DNA of 64,000 nt. It comes from Clostridiaceae bacterium Marseille-Q4145 (GTDB lineage Bacteria > Bacillota > Clostridia > Lachnospirales > Lachnospiraceae). The notes under the pieces were generated by a model. That model did not search any database. It was not told where the DNA came from and saw only the letters and a list, made by a program, of their open reading frames with translations. The stretch is from contig JAGTTP010000001.1 of assembly GCA_018223365.1 (NCBI GenBank), positions 806,001-870,000 of the forward strand. Direction: 5' to 3'. The translations under genes were made by a program, and so were the position numbers. Shown one piece after another: positions 8,024 to 14,963 of this stretch (position 1 is its first letter; the number at the start of each line of letters is the position of its first letter).

Positions 8024-8834
8024 CTTTGCCCTCCAAATACTCCGATACGAATTTTTTATAATCCTGCGCGGCTCCGCATCTTACCGAATACTCTACAAGC
8101 GGCATTTGTGCAAATGTGCTTTCGCTTACTTTCTTTTCCGTCCTGCGGATCCATTGATTAAATACCGGTACATTATGCGCCTTTAACCACTCTATGCCCT
8201 GATTGTTTACATCGTTATTCTGATACTGCGTGATGATGCACCCGGCAAAATGCAAATTCTCGTTGAAATCTTCCTGCACCTGTGCGATCTGCTCTAAAAG
8301 AATGTCTAAACCGTCAAATGAATATTGATCCATGAATACCGGCACTATTACATCGTTTGACGTTACAAGGGCGTTAATGATGCTCATGTTAATATCGGGT
8401 GCGTTATCTATGATGCAATAATCGTATGCCTCTGTAAGTGGTAAATAGTCGAATTTCGCCCAACCGTGATCTAAAACCTTGCTGTTACTCAATGCCTTTT
8501 TAAATCTCGTCTGCTGCTGCCTGCCGGTATCTACAATAGTTCGCAGGTTTGCCTCTAATAAATCCATATTCGCGGTTATAATGTCGATGTTTTCGTAATC
8601 TGTTTTTTTGATTATTTCCGTTACATCAATATTTCTTTCTAACATCATGCGCGCAACGGTGTTTTTGTCCTCTGTGTCGTACTTCTTAAACGCCTTTGAT
8701 GTGTTCCCCTGCTTGTCATTGTCGATAATTAAAACTTTCTTGTTATGTACTGCTGCCAACGTGTACGCCATGTTTACGGCTGTCGTGGTCTTTGCTACGC
8801 CACCTTTTAGGCTGATGATTGAAATTGTTTGCAT
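8010..8834 (-). CDS. parA: ParA-family partition ATPase
   Basis: A 274-residue ParA/Soj-type ATPase. It opens MQTISIISLKGGVAKTTTAVNMAY with the deviant Walker A KGGVAKTT, a Walker A' region (VLIIDNDKQGN) and Walker B-like YDYCIIDNAPDINMS. It acts with ParB to segregate low-copy replicons. Normal length. The gene follows a small unknown and precedes parB, with one 67-aa gene between; this order and the palindromes point to a complete partition locus. Confidence 0.93.
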   Translation of the reverse strand: MQTISIISLKGGVAKTTTAVNMAYTLAAVHNKKVLIIDNDKQGNTSKAFKKYDTEDKNTVARMMLERNIDVTEIIKKTDYENIDIITANMDLLEANLRTIVDTGRQQQTRFKKALSNSKVLDHGWAKFDYLPLTEAYDYCIIDNAPDINMSIINALVTSNDVIVPVFMDQYSFDGLDILLEQIAQVQEDFNENLHFAGCIITQYQNNDVNNQGIEWLKAHNVPVFNQWIRRTEKKVSESTFAQMPLVEYSVRCGAAQDYKKFVSEYLEGKDAGN

Positions 8835-8847
8835 TTGCTGTTCCTCC

Positions 8848-9108
8848 TTATTCGTGCATTTTTAGCATTTCTGCAATCTGTTTTTTCTGTCCTTCCATTG
8901 CAATATTAAAAGTATCTTCTGTTGCTTTAACGAAACCTTCTATAAATTGCATATCTTCTTTTTCTATAACCGGCGTTCCGCACTCGCAATTTGCAAATGC
9001 AGCGTGAAAAATTTTACTTATCAATACTGGCAATTCATAGTAGATCATGTATTGCGCATCGTAAAAATTACTATCGCGTTTTTCTATCGCTGTTAATTGT
9101 TTTTCCAT
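8848..9108 (-). CDS. Hypothetical phage protein, 86 aa
   Basis: Not recognised. Predicted helical with a single CEC pair in AFANCECGTPVI. It sits between ssb and parA, with ATG at 9108 shortly after the ssb stop. Confidence 0.6.
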   Translation of the reverse strand: MEKQLTAIEKRDSNFYDAQYMIYYELPVLISKIFHAAFANCECGTPVIEKEDMQFIEGFVKATEDTFNIAMEGQKKQIAEMLKMHE

Positions 9109-9116
9109 TCTGCCTC

Positions 9117-9509
9117 CTAGTTAAACGGTAATTCCTCGCCGTCCGGCATCTGCATAAAGTCATCGCCCGCCGGTTCGTTTCCTGCTGCCCGCTTGCTTTC
9201 TGTAAACTCTTGTTCCTCTACGATAAATTCCGTAACATAAACTTTTTTACCCTCGTTGTTTGTGTACGTCCTTGTTTGACAACGCGCGGTTACTAATAAC
9301 TTGGTGCCTTTCTTAAAATACTTTTCTGCAAATTCGGCGGCTGTGCCGTATGCTACAAAATTTATAAAATCCGCTGAGGGCTCGCCCTCTCTTTTATATC
9401 TTCTGTCAACCGCCAATGTGTAATTTACAACCGCAACCGGCTTTTCGCTCTGCGTGTAGCGTATTTCCGGATCCCGCGTTAAACGCCCCATGAAAATACA
9501 TTTATTCAT
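9117..9509 (-). CDS. ssb: Single-stranded DNA-binding protein
   Basis: A 130-residue SSB with the OB-fold start MNKCIFMGRLTRDPEIRYT, the conserved FINFVAYGTAAEFAEKYFKKGTKLLV block and a short C-terminal tail ending GEELPFN, equivalent to the acidic partner-binding tip. It protects single strands formed during phage replication; an HUH Rep in the same operon makes this fit. It overlaps the upstream gene by four bases. Confidence 0.93.
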   Translation of the reverse strand: MNKCIFMGRLTRDPEIRYTQSEKPVAVVNYTLAVDRRYKREGEPSADFINFVAYGTAAEFAEKYFKKGTKLLVTARCQTRTYTNNEGKKVYVTEFIVEEQEFTESKRAAGNEPAGDDFMQMPDGEELPFN

Positions 9510-9802
9510 GCTGTGCCTCCTCTGTAATATTTAATTATCGCGTCTGCATCGGCGCAACTATCTACCGCCTCTAATGCTATTTCAGACGGTACGCCTGCAG
9601 CTAATACCGTTTTTAACTTTTCAAGCTGATATAAATAGCCGTCAAATGAATATGCGTGTTTCTCGGCTGCGTATATGTCGGCTGCTGCCTCTGCTGTTTC
9701 TAAACCTGCTAAATATGCAATGTTGTTTAATAGCTCGCCCTCTCTTTCCCGCTGCTTTATTGCCTGCTGCCGGAGGGCGTTTACTAATTCAGTTAATGCC
9801 AT
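9506..9802 (-). CDS. Hypothetical phage protein, 98 aa
   Basis: Not recognised. Alanine- and leucine-rich helical protein. Two phage octamer copies fall in it in different reading frames (encoding QQ at 9764-9771 and AA at 9682-9689). Overlaps ssb by four bases. Confidence 0.6.
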   Translation of the reverse strand: MALTELVNALRQQAIKQREREGELLNNIAYLAGLETAEAAADIYAAEKHAYSFDGYLYQLEKLKTVLAAGVPSEIALEAVDSCADADAIIKYYRGGTA

Positions 9803-9811
9803 GTGCGCCTC

Positions 9812-10108
9812 CTATAAATACGATTTACCGTAACGCTTTCTAAATTCTTCCCGCGTTCCGATCTTACTTTCATATATTGCCTGCCCTAACATCTTAGATA
9901 ACTTTTCAGCCATGATATTTTCATGTATGCGCTCAATCTGTTTACCCATGTTATGACATTTATTGCAAGCCGGAACTTTTAAACCGTCCTGCTCTGCCAA
10001 CTCTCTAATGCCGTTACCAAATAATAAATGATGCTCACATTCTGCCGGTTTTCCACAAAAGAAACATATACCGGCATAATCTGTTACAATGCTTTTTGTT
10101 TTACTCAT
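9812..10108 (-). CDS. HNH-like zinc protein of phage
   Basis: Start taken at ATG 10108 (MSKTKSIVTDYAGICFFCG) behind AAAGG; its ATGA overlaps the upstream stop. The pattern CFFCGKPAECEHHLLFG...VPACNKCHN has two CxxC pairs flanking an H-H pair, the layout of small phage recombination/HNH-type zinc nucleases. A nuclease or Holliday-junction-type role is possible; family assignment is tentative. Confidence 0.65.
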   Translation of the reverse strand: MSKTKSIVTDYAGICFFCGKPAECEHHLLFGNGIRELAEQDGLKVPACNKCHNMGKQIERIHENIMAEKLSKMLGQAIYESKIGTREEFRKRYGKSYL

Positions 10109-10292
10109 TTTCTGCCTTTCTGTATATCCTCGGAAACGCAATATAGTAAACCTTGTATGTGAATATCCAATAGTACCCGGCTTTTATGAACCGCCAATAA
10201 TTAAGCATGATATAAAGCCGCCCTAATATTGGATTTTTCATATACTCTATTTCTATTTCCGGTCTGATAATGTAAAATTTCTTTGGTTTCAT
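10101..10292 (-). CDS. Hypothetical aromatic-rich phage protein, 63 aa
   Basis: A small basic, tyrosine- and isoleucine-rich protein (IMLNYWRFIKAGYYWIFTYKVYY), perhaps membrane-associated. A good site AGGAGGAAA precedes ATG 10292 and it overlaps the next gene as ATGA. No family. Confidence 0.55.
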   Translation of the reverse strand: MKPKKFYIIRPEIEIEYMKNPILGRLYIMLNYWRFIKAGYYWIFTYKVYYIAFPRIYRKAENE

Positions 10293-10299
10293 TTTCCTC

Positions 10300-10560
10300 C
10301 TATCGTCTGCGCTTTTTCTTTGTCGGTTCCGGCGTTCCCTCTGCTGCCTCGCGTGCTTTTCGTAAATACTTAATGCAATATGTATCTATGTGGAAACCGT
10401 TTATTATGTTGATTGCCTCTAATTCCGTTATGCCGCATCGCTCCTGCAGGTCTTGCCGCAACCTCCTGCGCTCTCCTATATCTTGCATACCGTTATACGG
10501 CAGGGCTTTTGCCTTTTCGTTATATGCGTATGCAATACTTGGCGTTAAAAGTTCTGCCAT
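10300..10560 (-). CDS. Hypothetical phage protein, 86 aa
   Basis: Not recognised. Helical with a strongly basic terminus (EPTKKKRRR). One octamer copy encodes its AA in AREAAEG. It follows the methyltransferase gene by 12 bases. Confidence 0.6.
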   Translation of the reverse strand: MAELLTPSIAYAYNEKAKALPYNGMQDIGERRRLRQDLQERCGITELEAINIINGFHIDTYCIKYLRKAREAAEGTPEPTKKKRRR

Positions 10561-10572
10561 ATAACCCCCTTG

Positions 10573-11062
10573 CTATGCTGTAATGCTTTTTACTGCACTT
10601 GTTGGCTGCTTTCCGTTAAATACTACGATCATGCTTGGGAATGGTGCCGGATCCTTGCTTTTCTGTCCGTCTATTTCAAAATTAACACGCCCTTTGATAA
10701 ATCGTATTTCTGCTTTTCCTAAAATGTAATCGTGAAACATGATCGTATCTGTTCGGGCGGGTATAAGCATAACCACGACGATCCCCCCCCTCGGTTGCCT
10801 CTTTGTAACATTTTTGCACCCATGCAATTTGACCGGCGTTTGTTTTTGTTTTTCTGCTGTACGGCGGGTTGCAAAATACCGTTTCGCCCGCCCATGACTG
10901 CGCCAAACCGTCCTGCTCTATGGTGTAGTACTTTGCGCATTTATGGTTGTTATTGTCTGCGCATGGATCCAATGTAAAGTTAAATTCTTCATTGAGTGCG
11001 TCGAAAAGATCCTGCGGTGTTCCCCAATCGTCCTTCCCGGTGCTAAAGTGTACGCTATTCAT
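10573..11062 (-). pseudogene. Phage DNA N6-adenine methyltransferase, split at a G8 tract
   Basis: The first part (MNSVHFSTGKDDWGTPQDLF... FCNPPYSRKTK, with catalytic NPPY) is in one frame from 11062; the second part (VVVMLIPARTDTIMFHDYIL.. KAEIRFIKGRV) is in another. The switch coincides with eight G (plus-strand C 10783-10790). Seven or ten G would join them into one ~163-residue enzyme of the phage Dam family. As assembled, the product ends in 33 unrelated residues after the tract. Either a phase-variable OFF state or a sequencing slip. It lies between dcm-like and small genes in the same operon. Confidence 0.8.
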
Positions 11063-12044
11063 TGCTTGCCTCCTTTTCTGCTGTTTCTCCTAAAATTATT
11101 TTTCTGAAAATACTTTCAAAAATTGTTACCGGTATGCTGTTACCCGCTTGCTTGTATAATGCCATTGTGTAACGTCCGTTTTTCTTCTGTACTGCTGCCG
11201 CCGCCTCAAAATCTGCGTCGCTATACCCTTGCAATCTCCAACATTCACGTTCTGTTAAATACCTGTATTTGCCACCGCCTAAGTCAATAACCTGTGCCGG
11301 TGTTCTATCCTGCCTTGCCGTAATTGTATAGGCATAATCTTTAATAACCGTCGCCCTGCGTATTCCTTTTTTGCCTATTGCGTTGTAAACGCTTGGTTGT
11401 GTCACTGCGTAAACTTCTGATACGTCCTTTTCTAAATATTCCGATATGTCGCGCATTTCTGTTTTTATTAAATCGTCAAAATTGAACGGTTCGCCGTTTA
11501 ATACAGATATTGTAAAAACTCGTTCTCTTGCTTGCGGTAATCCGAAATCGCGCGCATCTAATGTTTGAAAACTATTTGTATATCCTAATTTCTGCATTTC
11601 TGATAAATAACGGTTAAAGTTATGTATCATGTGTTTTGATGTGACATTTTTTACATTCTCCCAAATAACAAAACGCGGTTTCCAATCTCCCATTTGCTGT
11701 ATAATGTGTATTGTTTCCCACATAAGGCTCGATCGTGTTCCCGATCCCTCGTCTGCGCCTTTTCCTTTGTTGATCCTTCCTGCTGCCGCTGTTGCCTTTC
11801 CTTGATGCCCGGCGATGCTAAAATCTTGGCAGGGCGAACCATGTATTAAAATATCCGGTTTAAGATCCCAACCTATGACCGATTGCGTTTTATATGCTAA
11901 TTCGTTTTTAAACATTGCGTTGTACGATCTTACCGCTTTTTCGTCTATCTCCACATAATCAATAGCCTTTACCGGTATTCCAATATTACGAAGGGCGCAT
12001 CGTGGCGAACCAATGCCTCCGAATAATTCAAGTATTTTTATCAT
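11055..12044 (-). CDS. dcm: DNA (cytosine-5) methyltransferase
   Basis: A 329-residue C5 methylase. Motif I reads ILELFGGIGSPRCAL near the start, the catalytic motif IV is HGSPCQDFS (residue ~72), motif VI is WENVKN, motif VIII-like QARERVFTISVL follows, and the C-terminal motifs IX-X (AGNSIPVTIFESI) are present. It methylates cytosine at C5, probably shielding phage DNA from host restriction since no matching nuclease is seen. Overlaps both neighbours slightly (stop and start nested), indicating one operon. Confidence 0.93.
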   Translation of the reverse strand: MIKILELFGGIGSPRCALRNIGIPVKAIDYVEIDEKAVRSYNAMFKNELAYKTQSVIGWDLKPDILIHGSPCQDFSIAGHQGKATAAAGRINKGKGADEGSGTRSSLMWETIHIIQQMGDWKPRFVIWENVKNVTSKHMIHNFNRYLSEMQKLGYTNSFQTLDARDFGLPQARERVFTISVLNGEPFNFDDLIKTEMRDISEYLEKDVSEVYAVTQPSVYNAIGKKGIRRATVIKDYAYTITARQDRTPAQVIDLGGGKYRYLTERECWRLQGYSDADFEAAAAVQKKNGRYTMALYKQAGNSIPVTIFESIFRKIILGETAEKEASNE

Positions 12045-12523
12045 TTTCCTTTCGTTCCTAACTGTTTACTTAAAAGAAACTCATACATTTCTTTATATGT
12101 TTTCGCCTGCTTTTCTGCTACCTGCTGCCGGTCTGCCATTTCTGCCAACTGCTGCCGCAGGCTTTCCATTTCCGCAGGCTCTTTTTCTGCCTTTGTATTT
12201 ATGCCAACCGATACCGTTAAACACTCGTCAAGCTGTTTCATTTCTTCCGGTGTGAGTGTTCCGATCCATTCGCCGATCCGTTCCTCGTAAACGCTGCTTA
12301 TCTGCTCGCACAATACGGTTGATGCTCTCAACGCGGAACTTGTTATAAAATGTGTTGGCAGGTCTGTTTTCGGCTGTGTCGTCATATATACAACTTCATA
12401 AACGCCGCTATGCTTGTTATTTGCATCGTTTGAAACAATAACCGCAGGTCTGTCTGCTTTCTGCTCGCTGCCGATGCTTTGGCGGGTATCACGAATAAAA
12501 TAAATGTCGCCTCGCTTAATCAT
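12041..12523 (-). CDS. PemK/MazF-like protein with coiled-coil tail, no antitoxin seen
   Basis: Residues 1-105 match the PemK/MazF ribonuclease fold: MIKRGDIYFIRDTR, then KADRPAVIVSND and YMTTQPKTDLPTH. Residues ~115-160 form a Q/E/K-rich coiled coil (LRQQLAEMADRQQVAEKQAKTYKEM). MazF-type proteins cleave mRNA. Here the gene is sandwiched between two methyltransferase genes and no antitoxin-like gene is adjacent. It may have lost toxicity or act as a phage takeover or anti-restriction factor; that is inference. Its ATG overlaps the upstream methylase end. Confidence 0.8.
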   Translation of the reverse strand: MIKRGDIYFIRDTRQSIGSEQKADRPAVIVSNDANNKHSGVYEVVYMTTQPKTDLPTHFITSSALRASTVLCEQISSVYEERIGEWIGTLTPEEMKQLDECLTVSVGINTKAEKEPAEMESLRQQLAEMADRQQVAEKQAKTYKEMYEFLLSKQLGTKGK

Positions 12524-13265
12524 TTGCCGTTACCCCCCCCCACATAAATAATTTTTCTGTCGCTCTGAAATGTTCTTTTGCTTTCATGCTGCGATCTACC
12601 TCCTTTTCCCAAATTGTTATAAAATCGTCCGGTGCTTGTAACTCCGAAATTAAAACTATATTGTTGTGGCGGCTCCATTTCCGCATCGTTTCCCAAAATT
12701 CCAAATAATCAAAATCTTTTGCATTGCCGTATTTTTTTGTACCCTCATAGGGCGGATCACAATATATAACGCACCCCTGCGGCGTATAGCTTTTATAATC
12801 TCTACAACTGAAATCAATACCGGATATGCCGCCCTGCTGCATCTGCATTAAAATGTTGTTGCGGCTTTCTCTGTAGTAATCCCTTACCCTACCTTTGTCT
12901 TTTCCATATCCCGCATAACCGCCGTCGTAAAATCTGCCGTTGTACGATGCAAGGAAACCAACCGCGCCAATGTACCACGCCTGCAGGCTGTTATCTCCTG
13001 TTCTGTATGCCTCACGCGCTTTGTTATATTCTTCGCGTGTGATATGTTCCGGCAATTCGCCGCCGTCCTGCAGGTGTTGGAATAGCGCAACTAAATATTT
13101 ATTGCTATCTGATGCAATGCGGTATTCTGCTTTTATCTTGTCTATCACATTGCAACCGCCCGCGAACGGTTCCACATAATACCGCGCGCCGCTTTCGTCA
13201 ATTTTCTGTTGAATAATCGGCACTATGTATTTTGTGATCTTCGCTTTCGATCCCATGTACTTCAT
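12516..13265 (-). CDS. dam: DNA adenine methyltransferase (D12/Dam class)
   Basis: A 249-residue D12-class enzyme. It opens MKYMGSKAKITKYI, has the AdoMet motif YYVEPFAGGCNV and the catalytic CDPPYEGTKKYG, followed by NIVLISEL. A strong ribosome site AGGAGGCGAAA precedes ATG 13265. The last codons run through nine G (12533-12541 on plus) just before the stop, which overlaps the PemK-like start; tract length changes only the tail and the coupling to the next gene. Confidence 0.93.
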   Translation of the reverse strand: MKYMGSKAKITKYIVPIIQQKIDESGARYYVEPFAGGCNVIDKIKAEYRIASDSNKYLVALFQHLQDGGELPEHITREEYNKAREAYRTGDNSLQAWYIGAVGFLASYNGRFYDGGYAGYGKDKGRVRDYYRESRNNILMQMQQGGISGIDFSCRDYKSYTPQGCVIYCDPPYEGTKKYGNAKDFDYLEFWETMRKWSRHNNIVLISELQAPDDFITIWEKEVDRSMKAKEHFRATEKLFMWGGVTAND

Positions 13266-13698
13266 TTTCGCCTCCTATGATTTTCTCTAACTCGGTGTCG
13301 TACCGGTCGTTGTATTTTTCAAATGTTACGGTGTGGATCTGCATTAGCATATAAAATTGTTTCCATTCCTCGACATTTACCGGAGGTTTTCTGTTTGCTT
13401 TCTTCCAACCGTCCTGCTGCCACTTATCCAACCAACCCAACCTGCAGGCGTTTGCCATATATTCGCAATCAATATAAATCTTTATATCGCAGGGCTTTAA
13501 TAATACCCGCATCGCTGCAATACAAATTTTTAAGTGCAGGGCGTTTTTCGTGTCTGCCTCTATCTGTGTGCGCTGCTGCCGCTTGTGGCTTTTCCCTTGC
13601 TTGTCTATAAACTCAATAACCGCTGCCGCCTCTCCTGCGCCTCTTGGGTTGCCTCTGAAACTGCTTTTTATGTATATGCTTACGTTCAATTTATCCAC
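13198..13698 (-). CDS. RNase H-like protein with altered catalytic residues
   Basis: The layout follows RNase HI: NVSIYIKSSFRGNPRGAGEAAAVIEF, then KIYIDCEYMANACRLGWLDKW and a final NDRYDTEL. In active enzymes the first segment carries Asp (yTDGS) and a Glu lies in the following helix; here these positions read K and H, while the third (YID) and fourth (ND.YD) acids remain. It may be a non-catalytic hybrid-binding protein or a divergent enzyme. Its 3' end overlaps the dam-like gene by 68 bases. Confidence 0.75.
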   Translation of the reverse strand: MDKLNVSIYIKSSFRGNPRGAGEAAAVIEFIDKQGKSHKRQQRTQIEADTKNALHLKICIAAMRVLLKPCDIKIYIDCEYMANACRLGWLDKWQQDGWKKANRKPPVNVEEWKQFYMLMQIHTVTFEKYNDRYDTELEKIIGGENEVHGIESEDHKIHSADYSTEN

Positions 13699-13767
13699 CT
13701 TCTTTTAACACGCCCTGCCGTCTAGTATTTATTAGACGGCTGCGGTTTTCATTGTGAGTTATCCACA
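13691..13767. promoter_or_regulatory. Possible replication origin: DnaA-box-like sites flanking a palindrome
   Basis: TTATCCACA (13759-13767) is a perfect E. coli-type DnaA box and TTATCCACC (13691-13699) differs by one base; between them lies the palindrome 13717-13740. The stretch sits between the rep stop and the RNase H-like gene. The combination suggests an origin or partition site; nick-site requirements of the HUH Rep cannot be judged. Confidence 0.45.
13717..13740. repeat. Palindrome copy 2, candidate ParB/Rep site
   Basis: gccgtcta and tagacggc are perfect 8-base arms around gtatttat. The core ctagtatttattag matches the reverse complement of the parB-proximal palindrome at 13 of 14 bases. 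No T-run follows on either strand, so a terminator is unlikely. Confidence 0.6.
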
Positions 13768-13770
13768 ATA

Positions 13771-14511
13771 TTAACCACCGCTACCGGATAGCCGAACCAT
13801 TGTATATTTTTGGTATTCTCTGCCGGTAAACGGATCTACGCCGTTATATACTGTGTCTTTGTCGATGTAATAGCCTTTTATCGGTTTTGGATCTGCCGCC
13901 CACCTTTGCGCCTTTTTTATAATTTCTGTCTTTGGTGTTGGCATTATCAAATTGCGGCTGCAACTGTATCTTTGCTTATGCCCTCCGTCGTCATTGCCTT
14001 TATAGGTCTTTGATGTTTCTTTTATGAGGTATGCCGCTAAATCCTTATACTGTCCGGTATCGTCCAAATACTTAAAATCCGGTCTGCCAAATTTCCATAA
14101 CTGGCGCACCCATTTAGAAACGTCTACACCTTCAACGTGGTTTATAATTATGTGGTGGTGGATCGCTTTATTTTGATACTCTGTGACATTTATATATTTC
14201 AGCTCTGCGCCCATTGTCTTGTATTTTTTTCGAAGGCTATCTAATAATTTTTTTATATTTTTCTTTGCTCCTGCCGGTGTTGGTCGTTCCTCTTTTCTAT
14301 ATGTCAATGTTATAAAAGGATCATCAACTCCGAAATTTGCATTTATCTTTAGTCGCAGGGTTCTTTCGGCGTTCATTTGGTTTACTTTTTCCATTTCCTC
14401 GGCTGTTGGCTTTTCTTTGTTCCCCCTTGCCTTTGTTCCTATCCTTTTTGTGTAACTCTTTGTAACCTCGATCGTCGCCCCTGCCTTTACTGTGGTTTTG
14501 AAATAACCCAA
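13771..14511 (-). CDS. rep: HUH-type rolling-circle replication initiator
   Basis: A 246-residue Rep. Motif 1 is DPFITLTYRKE (residues ~63-73), motif 2 the metal-binding histidine cluster KAIHHHIIINH (~117-127), and a tyrosine-containing motif 3 YKDLAAYLIKETSKTYK (~155-171). Such proteins nick one strand and start rolling-circle replication of phages and plasmids. The start is TTG at 14511 with AAGGTGG ten bases upstream. A ~200-base leader with an opposite-strand promoter/terminator pair precedes it, suggesting antisense control. It lies first in the phage operon that continues with RNase H-like, methylases and ssb. Confidence 0.85.
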   Translation of the reverse strand: MGYFKTTVKAGATIEVTKSYTKRIGTKARGNKEKPTAEEMEKVNQMNAERTLRLKINANFGVDDPFITLTYRKEERPTPAGAKKNIKKLLDSLRKKYKTMGAELKYINVTEYQNKAIHHHIIINHVEGVDVSKWVRQLWKFGRPDFKYLDDTGQYKDLAAYLIKETSKTYKGNDDGGHKQRYSCSRNLIMPTPKTEIIKKAQRWAADPKPIKGYYIDKDTVYNGVDPFTGREYQKYTMVRLSGSGG

Positions 14512-14587
14512 CTCAATTACACCACCTTTGCATTAGTCTTATTAACTCCTATATGGATCCTAAAGTTAATAGTTTGAACAAGCCCGA

Positions 14588-14607
14588 AACCGGCTTATTT
14601 GCCGGTT
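14588..14607 (-). promoter_or_regulatory. Hairpin in rep leader
   Basis: aaccggc and gccggtt form a 7-base stem with loop ttattt, between the antisense-RNA promoter and the rep start. No T-run follows on the minus strand. It could control rep translation or be part of an attenuation structure. Confidence 0.45.
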
Positions 14608-14614
14608 CTTTGGC

Positions 14615-14643
14615 TTGACGGCAAACGCAATAAATGGTATAAT
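14615..14643 (+). promoter_or_regulatory. Strong sigma-A promoter opposite to rep
   Basis: TTGACG at 14615-14620, a 17-base spacer and TATAAT at 14638-14643. It is the best plus-strand promoter in the phage and points away from rep into the region complementary to the rep leader; no protein gene lies downstream on that strand. Confidence 0.75.
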
Positions 14644-14649
14644 TTTTTT

Positions 14650-14717
14650 AGGTTGAAATATTGCATTTGCACTAAATCACTAGCCGGTACGCTGCCAACG
14701 TAACGGCTTTTTTTCTA
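14650..14717 (+). ncRNA. Candidate antisense (counter-transcribed) RNA controlling rep
   Basis: The promoter at 14615-14643 would start transcription near 14650 and the terminator at 14682-14714 would end it, giving ~67 nt with no coding capacity. The RNA is fully complementary to the leader of the rep mRNA if rep is transcribed from upstream of 14720. Size and position match ctRNAs of rolling-circle plasmids (e.g. pMV158 and pT181 families). No expression data; inferred from signals. Confidence 0.6.
14682..14714 (+). terminator. Intrinsic terminator of the candidate antisense RNA
   Basis: Arms agccggtacg (14682-14691) and cgtaacggct (14699-14708) pair with one mismatch around a 7-base loop and are followed by seven T. 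Confidence 0.8.
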
Positions 14718-14963
14718 TTCATTTTTCAAGTATGTATATCTCACAAATTCCTCCCTTTGGTGGTTCTCTTGCTTTGTTCATACGTTCCCGCTTTGGCTTT
14801 TATATTTGCTGTGTTGGTTGCTTTTCTCATTAAAAAGCAACTGAAAACCTGTTGACCGTCCACGCACTTTCTAGCAGGTGCGCCCGCTGTAATTTTTTCA
14901 CAACATACAGATAACAGCTATTTACCTGCTGCATCTGCCGCAAGGTTGCCAACCTCGCACAAA
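14715..14963 (-). other. Rep leader region with two coupled tiny ORFs
   Basis: No sizeable gene. On the minus strand a 29-codon frame (14741-14830, starts MRKATNTANIKAKAG) is followed with a GTGA overlap by a 9-codon frame (14715-14744) that has a strong ribosome site GGGAGG. These could be leader peptides of rep. A 9-base hairpin (gttgctttt / aaaagcaac, 14817-14841) overlaps the first start codon. Translation is unproven. Confidence 0.35.
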
